From the NCBI GenBank assembly GCA_937952245.1, contig CALFYS010000064.1:9782-73781 (forward strand): 64,000 nt of DNA, written 5' to 3'. How positions within the stretch are numbered: position 1 is the first letter of the stretch; each line of letters opens with the position of its first letter. Source of the DNA: an uncultured Alphaproteobacteria bacterium. GTDB lineage: Bacteria > Pseudomonadota > Alphaproteobacteria > Puniceispirillales > UBA1172. Positions 9,266-18,500 of this stretch are shown one piece after another. A program made the position numbers and the translations under genes. The notes under the pieces were generated by a model. That model searched no databases. It saw nothing but the letters and a program-made list of their open reading frames with translations, and had not been told where the DNA came from.

Positions 9266-10587
9266 TGATGGCGCGATTGATGACAAACAGAACGTCTTTT
9301 CTTTTTGCTGTCATGGCAGCATTGATCATTTTTGTCGGCTTTATCCAAAGCTGGAACGTGGCCTTTACCATTATCAATCTTTGCCTGATTTCAGCCATCA
9401 TGACTTTGGGGGTCAATATCCAATGGGGCTATGCCGGATTGGTAAACTTTGGCTTGATGGGCTTCACCGCCTTAGGCGGCATCGCCGGGGTGTTGATTTC
9501 AATGCCGCCAGTTCCCGGGGCATGGGAAGCGGGCGGCATGGGGATTCTGATCGGTCTTCTGGTGGGGCTGGGCATTATTATCGCGGCGGTGATGGTATGG
9601 AAAAAAACCGCGCATTTAGGGCGCGTGCAGCATTGGGCTTTGGCGGCGGTATTGGTCATTGGCTTCTTTTCTTTCCGCCATATTGTGGACCCTGCCGTTG
9701 CCGCTATTGAATCTTTTGAATCCGCCAAGACCGGATATTTGGGCGGGTTTGGCCTGCCGATTATGTTGTCATGGGTGATCGGCGGCGTGCTGGCCGCGGG
9801 GGTCGCGTGGCTGATCGGTAAAATCTCCCTTGGGCTTCGGTCGGATTATCTGGCGATTGCCACATTGGGGATTTCCGAGATTATTATCTATGCCCTGAAG
9901 AATGAAGAATGGCTATCCCGCGGGGTCAAGAACGTCACTGGCCTGCCCCGTCCGGTGCCTTATGAAATTGATTTGCAAGAAAGCCCGTGGTTGATCGAAT
10001 TGACCAACACATGGGGGCTGTCGTTGATCGACACGTCATCCATTATTGTCAAAATTTGTTACGCGCTGTTGTTCACCGCTGTTCTGGTGGGGATTTACCG
10101 CTTATCGGAAATTGCCTTGAAATCCCCTTGGGGGCGGATGATGCGGGCGATCCGTGATAATGAAGTTTCAGCCGAAGCCATGGGCAAAGATGTCAAAGCC
10201 AAGCATTTGCAGGTCTTTATTATTGGTTCAGCAATTGTCGGGGCGGCGGGGGCTATGCTGACGACTTTGGATGGCCAGTTCACGCCCGCCTCTTACCAAC
10301 CGTTGCGCTATACATTCCTGATTTGGGTGATGGTGATCGCTGGCGGTTCAGGCAATAACGCAGGGTCTGTTATCGGCGGGTTTTTAATCTGGTTCTTCTG
10401 GATTGAAGCGGAACCGCTTGGCCTTTGGATGATCGAATTGCTGACCTCTGGTCTGGCGGATGATAACGCCTTGAGATTGCATTTGATTGAAAGCGCCGCC
10501 CATACCCGCTTTATGATGATGGGATTGGTGCTAATTCTGGTCTTGCGATTCTCACCCAAAGGGTTGATCCCCGAAGTGAAACGTTAA
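9265..10587 (+). CDS. ABC transporter permease, LivM-like
   Basis: Second permease of the Liv-type importer, 440 residues and about ten hydrophobic segments. It contains the LivM-type motif WGYAGLVNFGLMGF, the loop SDYLAIATLGISEII, the EAA-like sequence GRMMRAIRDNEVSAEAMGKD, and a C-terminal VIAGGSGNNAGSVIGG region. The end RFSPKGLIPE is also typical. The family is usually about 420 residues, with an extra N-terminal region compared with LivH. It ends the operon and converges with a DMT permease gene, with only 10 bases between the two stop codons and no obvious hairpin terminator. Confidence 0.9.
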   Translation: MMARLMTNRTSFLFAVMAALIIFVGFIQSWNVAFTIINLCLISAIMTLGVNIQWGYAGLVNFGLMGFTALGGIAGVLISMPPVPGAWEAGGMGILIGLLVGLGIIIAAVMVWKKTAHLGRVQHWALAAVLVIGFFSFRHIVDPAVAAIESFESAKTGYLGGFGLPIMLSWVIGGVLAAGVAWLIGKISLGLRSDYLAIATLGISEIIIYALKNEEWLSRGVKNVTGLPRPVPYEIDLQESPWLIELTNTWGLSLIDTSSIIVKICYALLFTAVLVGIYRLSEIALKSPWGRMMRAIRDNEVSAEAMGKDVKAKHLQVFIIGSAIVGAAGAMLTTLDGQFTPASYQPLRYTFLIWVMVIAGGSGNNAGSVIGGFLIWFFWIEAEPLGLWMIELLTSGLADDNALRLHLIESAAHTRFMMMGLVLILVLRFSPKGLIPEVKR

Positions 10588-10597
10588 TCACTTTATA

Positions 10598-11473
10598 TTA
10601 AACCGATGATGCTTGGCGCTGTTGCGCCACCCGCTCACGCCAGATGATCAACAAACCGGCGGCAATAATCAATGTGCCGCCGATGATGGCGTTGCCGCCC
10701 GGCCATTCTTCCCAAATCAACGCGCCCCAGAAGGTCGCCCATAGAATGACCAAATATTGCGCGGGCGCGATAATCGACAGCTCCCCTTTGCGAATGGCGG
10801 TGATGTAAAGGGTGAAGGATAAGGCCACCAAGACAGCCGATAAAGGCACCAATGCCCATTCAAACCCGCCCATATACCCCCAGCCAAAAGGAAAGGTCAG
10901 AAGGCCAAAAAAAGTTGTGACAATCGCCGTGGTCATGGTCACTTGCGGGGATTGAATCTCTTCAGGTATCTTTCTTGTGATCAAATCCCGCGCCACCAAG
11001 GCCAGCGCCGTGGTAAAGGGTAAGGCCAAGGCGATGTTGAAATCACCACCATCAGGGGCGGCAACAAAGATCACCCCCGCAAAACCCATCAACACCGCGA
11101 TCCAGCGAAAAATACCAACTTTTTCACCATAAAGCGGGATTGAGACCAAGGTCAGCATCACCGGAAAAATAAACACAACTGTTGTTGAAACAGCGATGGG
11201 GATTAATTGCAGGCTCAGGAAAAAGCAATAGGTGGAGACCATCTCAGCACAGCCCCGCAACATACTCCACCGATTGAAAATAGCCCCGCGATTAAAACTG
11301 ATCTTCTGCCACGCCATCAGCCCCGCGATCAAGATGATCACCACGAAACCGCGGATGGCGATAATCTGCCCCACGGTCATCGCCTCACCCATCAGGCGAA
11401 TAACAGCATCACCCGCCGCCAAAAGCGTCATGGATAATGCCATTAAAATTAAGGCTGATCTGTTATCGGGCAT
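10598..11473 (-). CDS. DMT superfamily (EamA) permease
   Basis: Ten-helix drug/metabolite transporter of 291 residues with two EamA repeats. Hydrophobic segments fill almost the whole protein; the first repeat includes GEAMTVGQIIAIRGF and the end of the second reads LIWEEWPGGNAIIGGTLIIAAGLL, as in EamA/RhaT-type carriers. It begins only six bases after the stop of the acyl-CoA dehydrogenase gene, so it is likely to be cotranscribed with the fad-like genes upstream. The family moves amino acids, nucleotide precursors, organic acids or similar metabolites, and the substrate cannot be read from sequence. A second paralogous DMT permease lies at 19.0-20.0 kb. Confidence 0.85.
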   Translation of the reverse strand: MPDNRSALILMALSMTLLAAGDAVIRLMGEAMTVGQIIAIRGFVVIILIAGLMAWQKISFNRGAIFNRWSMLRGCAEMVSTYCFFLSLQLIPIAVSTTVVFIFPVMLTLVSIPLYGEKVGIFRWIAVLMGFAGVIFVAAPDGGDFNIALALPFTTALALVARDLITRKIPEEIQSPQVTMTTAIVTTFFGLLTFPFGWGYMGGFEWALVPLSAVLVALSFTLYITAIRKGELSIIAPAQYLVILWATFWGALIWEEWPGGNAIIGGTLIIAAGLLIIWRERVAQQRQASSV

Positions 11474-11479
11474 TAATGT

Positions 11480-13267
11480 TTAACCCACCAACCATTCAGG
11501 CTGCATGGCCAGAACAGCGTCATCACCAGCGGTGATGGTGCGCAACAAGGCCATGACCTGCGGCAACGCGTGGGACATATAACTGTCTGCTGTGACCAAT
11601 TTTGTTTGAAGGAAGGTTTCATCCGCGCCATCTTCTGCCAGCAAATCCGCCGCTTTACCCGCTGACCGCGCCATCATCCAACCGCCGGTCAAATAGCCCA
11701 TCAGCATCAAATAATTAACGCCATTAGCGGCAGGACGGCGGGGGTCATTTGATGTTGCCAGAATATGATCCACCGCTTCGGTCGCCACTTCAACCGCTTC
11801 CAGCACCGCGCTCGCGGCATCGCGAACGGTTTCATGGGCATGGTCGGTCAGCGGTTTCATTTCAGCGGTAATATCATCCAGCAAGGACATGACCCCACGG
11901 CCTTCATCACGGATGGTTTTGCGGAACACCAAATCATTGGCTTGGATCGCTGTCGTGCCTTCATAAATCGGCAGGATGCGCGCGTCGCGATAATGCTGCG
12001 CCGCCCCTGTTTCTTCGATAAAGCCCATGCCGCCATGCACCTGAACACCTTGTGATGTCATGGCCAATGACCGTTCCGTCAACCAGCCTTTGATGATGGG
12101 GATCAATAACGCGGAACGTTCATCCCAAAACCCGCGGCTGGATTCATCACCGGATTTCGCCAAATCCATGGCCGCCCCGCCAAAAGCCGCCAAAGCGCGC
12201 ATGGCTTCAATTTCAGCTTTCATGGTGGTGATGGTGCGCAACACATCAGGATGGTGGATAATCGGATCGCCGGGGTTGCGATCAAGCGGCGTGCCTTGCT
12301 TGCGGTCAAAGGCATAAGCCACCGCCTGTTGCAAAGCGCGTTCAGAAACCGCAAGCCCCTGCAAGCCCACGGAAAAACGAGCGTGGTTCATCATGCCAAA
12401 CATAATCTCCAGCCCGCGATTTTCTTCGCCCACCAGATAGCCAATCGCCCCGCCATTATCACCATATGACAAGACCGCGGTGGGTGAGCCTTTAATGCCC
12501 AATTTCTTTTCAATCGAAACACAGCGGACATCATTAGCCTCGCCCAATGAGCCATCGTCATTAACGATAAATTTCGGCACGATAAAGACGGAAATCCCTT
12601 TCACGCCATCAGGGGCATCTGGCGTTCTGGCCAAAACAAGATGGACGATATTTTCCGCCATATCATGGTCGCCATAGGTGATGTAAATCTTCTGGCCGGT
12701 GATGCGGTAATGATCACCTTCTTTCACGGCTTTGGTTTTGATCGCCGCCAGATCCGTTCCGGCTTGCGGTTCGGTCAGGTTCATCGTGCCTGTCCAGCGG
12801 CCTTCCACCATGGGCGGAATAAACCGTTCTTTTTGTTCAGGAGATGCTGATTTTTGGAGGGCGTAAATCTGGCCTTGGGTCAGCAAATGGCACAGCGCAA
12901 AAGCCATATTGGCGGATTGCCAAATTTCATTGACCATCGAAGACACCACCATCGGCATATTCTGGCCGCCAAATTCTTCTTCGGCATCCATGGCCGTCCA
13001 GCCGCCTTCGGCCATGGCCTGATAGGCTTCTTTAAACCCGTCTGGCGTTTCCACCCGGCCATCTTCAAAACAAGTTGATGAGGATTGATCGCCGGAATGG
13101 TTGGTGGGGGCGATCACATCCGATGCCAATTTGCCCGCTTCGGTCAACACCGCATCCACCAGATCAGGGGTGATGTCATCAGCACGGCCAATTTCCGCCG
13201 TAACCGCGCCCAGATCAACCACGTGATTCAGAACAAAACGAATATCTTTCAACGGTGCGCTATACAT
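11480..13267 (-). CDS. Acyl-CoA dehydrogenase, DmdC/long FadE-like
   Basis: FAD-dependent acyl-CoA dehydrogenase of 595 residues, belonging to the long subfamily that has an N-terminal extension and a C-terminal extension beyond the classical ~380-residue core. This subfamily includes DmdC, the 3-methylmercaptopropionyl-CoA dehydrogenase of DMSP demethylation, and other acyl-CoA dehydrogenases with medium or branched substrates. Visible are the FAD/substrate stretch MNLTEPQAGTDLAAIKT (motif TEPQAGTDL), ITGQKIYIT, VHGGMGFIEETG and the RDARILPIYEGT motif. It follows the FadJ-like gene by 44 bases and precedes a DMT permease by six. Without dmdA, dmdB or dmdD nearby, assignment to DMSP metabolism is only a possibility; general beta-oxidation is equally compatible. 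Confidence 0.85.
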   Translation of the reverse strand: MYSAPLKDIRFVLNHVVDLGAVTAEIGRADDITPDLVDAVLTEAGKLASDVIAPTNHSGDQSSSTCFEDGRVETPDGFKEAYQAMAEGGWTAMDAEEEFGGQNMPMVVSSMVNEIWQSANMAFALCHLLTQGQIYALQKSASPEQKERFIPPMVEGRWTGTMNLTEPQAGTDLAAIKTKAVKEGDHYRITGQKIYITYGDHDMAENIVHLVLARTPDAPDGVKGISVFIVPKFIVNDDGSLGEANDVRCVSIEKKLGIKGSPTAVLSYGDNGGAIGYLVGEENRGLEIMFGMMNHARFSVGLQGLAVSERALQQAVAYAFDRKQGTPLDRNPGDPIIHHPDVLRTITTMKAEIEAMRALAAFGGAAMDLAKSGDESSRGFWDERSALLIPIIKGWLTERSLAMTSQGVQVHGGMGFIEETGAAQHYRDARILPIYEGTTAIQANDLVFRKTIRDEGRGVMSLLDDITAEMKPLTDHAHETVRDAASAVLEAVEVATEAVDHILATSNDPRRPAANGVNYLMLMGYLTGGWMMARSAGKAADLLAEDGADETFLQTKLVTADSYMSHALPQVMALLRTITAGDDAVLAMQPEWLVG

Positions 13268-13311
13268 GATTTGTCTCTCAATTTTCCTGATCGGTTTTAT
13301 AACTGTTATTT

Positions 13312-15234
13312 CTAGCTGATTTTTTTCGTGTAATGAAGCGGCCCGCCACGGAAGCCCGGGAAGCCTACACCAAAGATCATCGCCGCATCAGCATGATCAG
13401 CGGAGGCAACAACCCCTTCATCCACCGCCGCTTGGCATTCATCCACCATAGGCTTTAATAATCGGCTGGCAAGTTCCGCTTGGGATTTGGCTTCGTAAAC
13501 TGCCCTTGGGCGGATGGCTTTTTTATCATCCCATTCATAAAAACCTTGCCCTGATTTGCGGCCAATCGTGCCATCTTCAATCATATTTTGATAGGTTTGG
13601 GCAACATCATCGGGCATCCCCAGAGGGGTGGAGGCATCAAACATCACATCAATGCCAATTTGATCAGCCAATTCAATCGGCCCCATGGGCATTCCATAAT
13701 TGACCATGGCTTGATCAATTTCATCAGGATTGCCGCCCGCCAGCATATCGGCAACACCAGCGTTGATATAAGGCAATAACGCGCGATTGACGACAAACCC
13801 CGGGCTGGATTTGCACTGGATTGGCATTTTCTTTAATTGGCCAGCAAAGCTCATGCCCTTGGCCATGGCGGCATCATCCGAATGACGTGACGCGATCACT
13901 TCAACCAATGGCAAGACCGGAACAGGGTTAAAGAAATGAAGCCCGATGAGGCGGCTTGGATCTTTCAACGCCCCAGCGATTTCTTCCAAGGGGATTGACG
14001 ATGTGTTGGTGGCCAATACCGCTTCTCGCTTGGCTTGTTTTTCGGCGGCGCTGAACACGGCTTGTTTAATATCAAGCCGTTCGGCCACCGCTTCGATAAT
14101 CAAATCCGCGCTGCTCAATCCCGCGCCATCAGGGTCTGCCACCAGCCTGTCCATGGCGGCATTGATTTTTTCTGGTGTTTTCAGACGCCGTTCATAAAGA
14201 CCGCGGGCGCGATCAAGCGCACCATCAATGGCCGATGTGTTCATATCATGAAGCGTGACCTGAAAACCTGACATGGCGGCAACAGCGGCAATATCACCGC
14301 CCATCACGCCAGCCCCGATGACATGAACCAGATGAAACCCGCTATCCCCGCGCGCGGTTTTCTTCACCATATCATTGAGCTGATAAACCCGCCGCAACCC
14401 ATCCGAAGCGGGACTCATCATCAAGGCGGGGAAGATTAATTTTTCCGCCGCTGAAATCGCCTTGGCATCAGGGGCGTGATCCGCAATGTGATCCAAAATC
14501 GCAAAGGGCGCGGGCGTATGATCCGGCCGTAATCTTTTGGTGAATTGACCGGCGGCGGCTTCAACAAGCGATGATGTGTCTTCATCTGAAATCAAACGGC
14601 GTTCCGGTTTCTGGCCAGCCTGTTCCATCAACATGGCTTTCATGGCTGGCTTTAAATCATCGGCGGTATCAACCAATTGATCAACAAGCCCCATTTCATG
14701 GGCGTCTTGGGCTGAAACCATGCGGCCGGTCAGCATCATATCAAGCACATGAGCCGCCCCAACACGGGCATAAGCACGGCCAGTCCCACCATAACCGGGG
14801 AGCAATCCCAATTTAACCTCAGGAAACGCCAATTGTGTTTTCGGCTGGCTTGTGGCGATCAAGCGGTCGCAAACCAACGGCACTTCCAACCCGCCACCAA
14901 GGGCAAAGCCATCAATCCCCGCAACCGTGGGGTATGGCAAATCCGCAAAGCGATCAAACGTGCTGTGCACTTCATGAAGCAGGTCAGCGACATCTTCTTC
15001 TGATGCTAAGACGCTAAATTCGTTAATATCAGCCCCGTAAATAAAGCCTTGGTCTTTGCCGCAATAAAGCGCCATGCCTTTGATGCTTGTGTCTTTTTCA
15101 AGGGTGGTGGCAACCTCCGCCATTTCCGATAAGACCGCACGGGTCAAGACATTGACCGATTTATCGGCAACATCCAGCCCCACCCAAGCCAGACCATCAT
15201 CATCAATTTCAACAGACCAATGCGCCAACGCCAT
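13312..15234 (-). CDS. Bifunctional enoyl-CoA hydratase / 3-hydroxyacyl-CoA dehydrogenase (FadJ/FadB-like)
   Basis: Beta-oxidation protein of 640 residues, shorter than typical FadB/FadJ (about 700-730). The N-terminal crotonase domain (about residues 1-190) has the oxyanion-hole stretch IYGADINEF and both catalytic glutamates (GGGLEVPLVCD and FPEVKLGLLPG). The NAD-binding domain starts at about residue 305 with VIGAGVMGGDIA, includes the catalytic histidine in GLHFFNPVPVLPLVEV, and is followed by two 3HCDH C-terminal domains ending in GFPGFRGGPLHY. The ATG at 15234 is chosen because GGAG lies eight bases upstream; an in-frame codon at 15264 would add ten residues. No thiolase gene (fadA/fadI) is next to it, unlike in many fad operons. 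It is the first gene of a likely three-gene unit. Confidence 0.88.
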   Translation of the reverse strand: MALAHWSVEIDDDGLAWVGLDVADKSVNVLTRAVLSEMAEVATTLEKDTSIKGMALYCGKDQGFIYGADINEFSVLASEEDVADLLHEVHSTFDRFADLPYPTVAGIDGFALGGGLEVPLVCDRLIATSQPKTQLAFPEVKLGLLPGYGGTGRAYARVGAAHVLDMMLTGRMVSAQDAHEMGLVDQLVDTADDLKPAMKAMLMEQAGQKPERRLISDEDTSSLVEAAAGQFTKRLRPDHTPAPFAILDHIADHAPDAKAISAAEKLIFPALMMSPASDGLRRVYQLNDMVKKTARGDSGFHLVHVIGAGVMGGDIAAVAAMSGFQVTLHDMNTSAIDGALDRARGLYERRLKTPEKINAAMDRLVADPDGAGLSSADLIIEAVAERLDIKQAVFSAAEKQAKREAVLATNTSSIPLEEIAGALKDPSRLIGLHFFNPVPVLPLVEVIASRHSDDAAMAKGMSFAGQLKKMPIQCKSSPGFVVNRALLPYINAGVADMLAGGNPDEIDQAMVNYGMPMGPIELADQIGIDVMFDASTPLGMPDDVAQTYQNMIEDGTIGRKSGQGFYEWDDKKAIRPRAVYEAKSQAELASRLLKPMVDECQAAVDEGVVASADHADAAMIFGVGFPGFRGGPLHYTKKIS

Positions 15235-15329
15235 GGGTTCCACTCCATCTTGAAATAAGATCAATTCGATATGTGTATTAAAATACGTAAGTTAAGGGTC
15301 TCTTCACTTAACGGATATTTAGTCTGGAT

Positions 15330-15370
15330 GACCCCAAGATGAAAGTCTATCTTTTAAATAAGATGGGGTC
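15330..15370. repeat. Nested inverted repeat between the fad-like and suy operons
   Basis: Outer arms GACCCCA (15330-15336) and TGGGGTC (15364-15370) enclose the pentamers AAGAT/ATCTT, which can pair in two ways. There is no T-run on either strand, so it is a poor intrinsic terminator, but it lies just after the comC stop and could protect or end the suy-slc-com transcript. The region 15265-15383 otherwise holds the promoter for the FadJ-like gene. Confidence 0.4.
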
Positions 15371-15383
15371 GCCAAAGGGAAGA

Positions 15384-16385
15384 TTACCCCGCCAGATCAA
15401 GGGCGGCTTGCCAAGCGGCGTCATTAACCTCAATCCCATTTTCAGCGGCCTGCCGTTTCGCCATGCGGCCACTGCCCGGAAGGCGCGCGCCATCATCGGC
15501 GATCAACCCGGCCATGGTGGCCATGCGGCTGGCAAAATCATCACCACTGACCAAGGGCATCACCCCGGGGTCAATCATCATCATCATTTGCCCAACATTA
15601 GGATAATCGCCTTCGGCATCAAAGAATGACGTGGCTTGATACCCAAAACCTGCGCCGGTTAAGGCGGCGGCCAAGACTTCAATCATCAAGGCCAAAGCCG
15701 CGCCTTTGGCATCGCCTAGGGGGACCATGGTGCCGCCGAGGGCTGATTTAGCATCGGTGGTGGGCTGGCCATCTTTATCCAATGCCCAACCTTCCGGAAT
15801 ATCTTCACCGCGTTGTGAGGCCGCCATGATATTGCCGCGGGCTACTTTTGAGGTCGCCAGATCAATCACCAACGGCGGCTGGTCTTTGATCGGCGCGGCA
15901 AAAGCAATGGGGTTCGTGCCAAACAAAGGCGTCTTGCCGCCCCATGGCGCCATCGCCGCGGGGGTATTGCCAAACAACAGCGCCACCATGCCTTGATCAG
16001 CGGCTTTTTCGACATGATGCCCCGCCACACCATAATGATGCGAGCGATAAACCCCCGCCATGGCAATGCCTTGGTCACGGGTGATTTTTGGCAATTCTTC
16101 AAGCATCAGATCAAAAGCGGGATACGCGAATCCATGGCCAGCATCAATCGCCAAAACGCCGGGTTTGGGTTGGCTCATCTCTGGGGTGGCAAAACCGTTG
16201 ACCTTGCCTGATTTGGCTTGACCGGCATAGCTTGGCACGCGGCTTAACCCATGGCCTTTCTTGCCATCAATTTCAGCCTTGGTCAGGGCGGCGGCAACGG
16301 AATGGGCGTTTTCAGGTGAGGTGGATGATGCTTCTAAGGCCGCGGCAATACCGGCATGAAGCGCATCAGGTGAGATCAATGTCAT
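15384..16385 (-). CDS. comC: (R)-sulfolactate dehydrogenase, ComC-type (Ldh_2 family)
   Basis: NAD(P)-dependent oxidoreductase of the malate/L-lactate dehydrogenase-2 family, 333 residues. In sulfolactate-degrading bacteria ComC (EC 1.1.1.338) reduces 3-sulfopyruvate to (R)-sulfolactate, the only enantiomer that SuyAB cleaves. Family features seen are EIDGKKGHGLSRVP near residue 40, the YRSHHYGVAGHH catalytic region near 115, and the nucleotide-binding part LFGTNPIAFAAP. Its start overlaps the stop of slcC (ATGA), so the two dehydrogenases are translationally coupled. Alone, this family could be a malate, lactate or ureidoglycolate dehydrogenase; the neighbours suyA, suyB and slcC make ComC the best reading. 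Confidence 0.85.
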   Translation of the reverse strand: MTLISPDALHAGIAAALEASSTSPENAHSVAAALTKAEIDGKKGHGLSRVPSYAGQAKSGKVNGFATPEMSQPKPGVLAIDAGHGFAYPAFDLMLEELPKITRDQGIAMAGVYRSHHYGVAGHHVEKAADQGMVALLFGNTPAAMAPWGGKTPLFGTNPIAFAAPIKDQPPLVIDLATSKVARGNIMAASQRGEDIPEGWALDKDGQPTTDAKSALGGTMVPLGDAKGAALALMIEVLAAALTGAGFGYQATSFFDAEGDYPNVGQMMMMIDPGVMPLVSGDDFASRMATMAGLIADDGARLPGSGRMAKRQAAENGIEVNDAAWQAALDLAG

Positions 16386-17314
16386 GAAGATTGCTCCAGA
16401 TGTTGGCGAATATTATTAGCGGTGATCGTGCCCACCCGGCCATTGGCCTCCACCGTCAGGCCTGCGATATGAGGCGTTAAAATAATGTTATCAAGACCTT
16501 CAAACATATTCAGGTCTTCTGCGGAGGCGGGTTCATGGGGGAAGACATCAATGGCGGCACCCGCAAGGCGGCCATCGCGCAACGCCACCGCCAAAGCCTC
16601 GTGATCCACCACCCCGCCACGGGCGGTATTAATCAAGATCGCGCTTTGCTTCATTTTGGCCAGCGCATCAGCGTCGATTAAATTTTCAGTCGCTTTGTTT
16701 AACGGCACGTGCAAGGTGATGACATCACCTTGTTTTAAACCATCAGCCATGGTGACCACTTCCGCGCCATCGCTCCGCAAGCCCAATTCAAATTGCGGGT
16801 CAACAATCAGAATGCTCATCCCCATGGTTTCCGCCCGGCGCATCACCGCCTGGCCAATCACCCCGCCGCCAATCAAAGTCAGGGTTTTGTTTTGAATCTC
16901 TTGCCCATGGCTAAGCGCCGCCCGTGGGAATTCACCTCTGATCATGGCTTGGGTGCTGGCATAGACAGGGCGTAACAATTGCAAGGCTGTGCTGATGACA
17001 TATTCCGCCACGCTATCAGCATTCGCGCCTTCCGCGGGGCAAACGGCAATACCGCGTTCAGCGGCGGCTTTAAGATCAATATTATCAAGCCCAACACCAA
17101 GGCGGCCGATCACCTTCAGGTGGGGGCCCGCGTCTAACAAATCAGCGGTGACTTGGGTGCGGTTGCGAACAACCAGCCCTTCGGTGTCTTTCAGTAAATC
17201 AATAAGCCGTGGCCGATCATCAACCAATTGCGGGTCATAGACCAGATCAAATGATTGCTGTAATTCGGCCACGGCGGCGTCATCCATATATTCGGTGATG
17301 ACAAGTTGCGGCAT
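16382..17314 (-). CDS. slcC: (S)-sulfolactate dehydrogenase, SlcC-type (D-2-hydroxyacid dehydrogenase family)
   Basis: NAD-dependent D-isomer-specific 2-hydroxyacid dehydrogenase of 310 residues, resembling a short SerA. SlcC (EC 1.1.1.310) oxidises (S)-sulfolactate to sulfopyruvate; with ComC it converts the S to the R enantiomer. Visible are IGRLGVGLDNIDL, the Rossmann fingerprint GGGVIGQAVMRR, INTARGGVVD, the active-site Arg and Glu, and the catalytic His in PHIAGLT. The ATG at 17314 gives the N-terminus MPQLVITEYMDD; GGAG is 11 bases upstream inside suyB. A GTG at 17326 that overlaps suyB is an alternative start. A 3-phosphoglycerate dehydrogenase was considered, but the ACT/ASB domains of long SerA are absent and the operon context points to sulfolactate. 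Confidence 0.87.
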   Translation of the reverse strand: MPQLVITEYMDDAAVAELQQSFDLVYDPQLVDDRPRLIDLLKDTEGLVVRNRTQVTADLLDAGPHLKVIGRLGVGLDNIDLKAAAERGIAVCPAEGANADSVAEYVISTALQLLRPVYASTQAMIRGEFPRAALSHGQEIQNKTLTLIGGGVIGQAVMRRAETMGMSILIVDPQFELGLRSDGAEVVTMADGLKQGDVITLHVPLNKATENLIDADALAKMKQSAILINTARGGVVDHEALAVALRDGRLAGAAIDVFPHEPASAEDLNMFEGLDNIILTPHIAGLTVEANGRVGTITANNIRQHLEQSS

Positions 17315-17318
17315 ATAT

Positions 17319-18491
17319 CTATGCACTCCGATAAAGTTTGGTCATGACAAATTCTTTATGGCCAAGGGCTTCAGCGGCGGTCAAACGACCATTGGCGGTG
17401 CGGCGGATATTTTCAATCAGCGCATCACCCGCTTCGTCAATTGTCATCTCACGGCGCAGAACACCGGAAACATCAACATCAACGTGTTCACCCATGGTGC
17501 GGACTGTCCGCGGATTGCCTGTGATCTTAATCACCGGAACAATCGGGTTGCCCACAACATTGCCCTGACCTGTTGGGAATGTATGCACAACATACCCCGC
17601 GGCGGCCATCAGCGTGACACATTCCGCGGCGGCAGATGAGGTATCCATGAAGTACAGACCCGCGCCTTTTTCAGGAGCTTCCGCAGGACCAAGCGCATCA
17701 ATATAGGTGCTGGTGCGGCCAATCTTTTCCAAATTGCCCAAAGCCTTTTCTTCAATCGTGGTCAGACCACCGAGGATATTGCCTTTGGTTGGCTGCGAAT
17801 CAGACAAGTCCGATGTCTTGTAAGGCTCGATCACCTCATCCTGATAGGCTTGGAAGATTTTCATAAACTTCTTGCCGGCTTCAGGGGTGGCGGCGCGCGC
17901 TTCACAAAGATGTTCAGCACCGGTGATTTCTGATGTTTCACCAAACACGCCATAAATGCCTTTGGGCAATAACTTGTCATACATATTGCCAACAGTTGGG
18001 CATGATGACAGGCCTGTTGTCGTATCACTTTCACCACATTTGGTTGAAACCCAAAGTTCAGACATATCGCATTCTTCACGCTGATATTCTGATGTCATAT
18101 GGACGAATTCCTTCGCTTGGCGTGATGCCGCGGCGATGGTGTTGATGTCACCGTTCTGTTCGATGGAGAACCCCGCAACAGGCTTGCCTGTCTTGGCGAT
18201 GCCATCGACGATCACTTGTGTCCATTCAGGTTCAATCCCGATCACGATACAAGCGGCAACATTAGGGTTAGCGCCTGTCCCGATCATGGTGCGGAAATGC
18301 AACTCAAGGTCTTCACCAAACTGCAAGCGGCCATAAGAATGGGGCAGCGCCATGGTGCCTTGGATGTTATTGGCAACGGCTTCACAAGCGGCGTTTGAAA
18401 TATCGTCTACCGGCAGGATCGCAACATAGTTACGAACGCCAACACGGCCATTTTCACGGCGATAGCCATGGAATGAATTGTTTGAAGTCAT
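17319..18491 (-). CDS. suyB: (2R)-sulfolactate sulfo-lyase, large subunit
   Basis: Large subunit (390 residues, about 42 kDa) of sulfolactate sulfo-lyase, EC 4.4.1.24, which splits (2R)-3-sulfolactate into pyruvate and sulfite. It belongs to the UxaA/GarD dehydratase superfamily. Seen are the N-terminal [17 protein letters not shown], the central motif [20 protein letters not shown] with its cysteines, which may bind iron, and the C-terminal [12 protein letters not shown]. The size matches reported SuyB and the small subunit is encoded separately just upstream, as for SuyAB; altronate and galactarate dehydratases of the same superfamily are arranged differently and sit among hexuronate genes. 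An AGGAGG ribosome binding site precedes the ATG. The flanking dehydrogenases SlcC and ComC support the call strongly. Confidence 0.93.
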   Translation of the reverse strand: MTSNNSFHGYRRENGRVGVRNYVAILPVDDISNAACEAVANNIQGTMALPHSYGRLQFGEDLELHFRTMIGTGANPNVAACIVIGIEPEWTQVIVDGIAKTGKPVAGFSIEQNGDINTIAAASRQAKEFVHMTSEYQREECDMSELWVSTKCGESDTTTGLSSCPTVGNMYDKLLPKGIYGVFGETSEITGAEHLCEARAATPEAGKKFMKIFQAYQDEVIEPYKTSDLSDSQPTKGNILGGLTTIEEKALGNLEKIGRTSTYIDALGPAEAPEKGAGLYFMDTSSAAAECVTLMAAAGYVVHTFPTGQGNVVGNPIVPVIKITGNPRTVRTMGEHVDVDVSGVLRREMTIDEAGDALIENIRRTANGRLTAAEALGHKEFVMTKLYRSA

Positions 18492-18500
18492 GATGGCCTC

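Noticed and set aside
16382..17314. 3-phosphoglycerate dehydrogenase (serA)
   Set aside because: Only 310 residues, no C-terminal regulatory domain, and embedded by overlaps in the suy operon.
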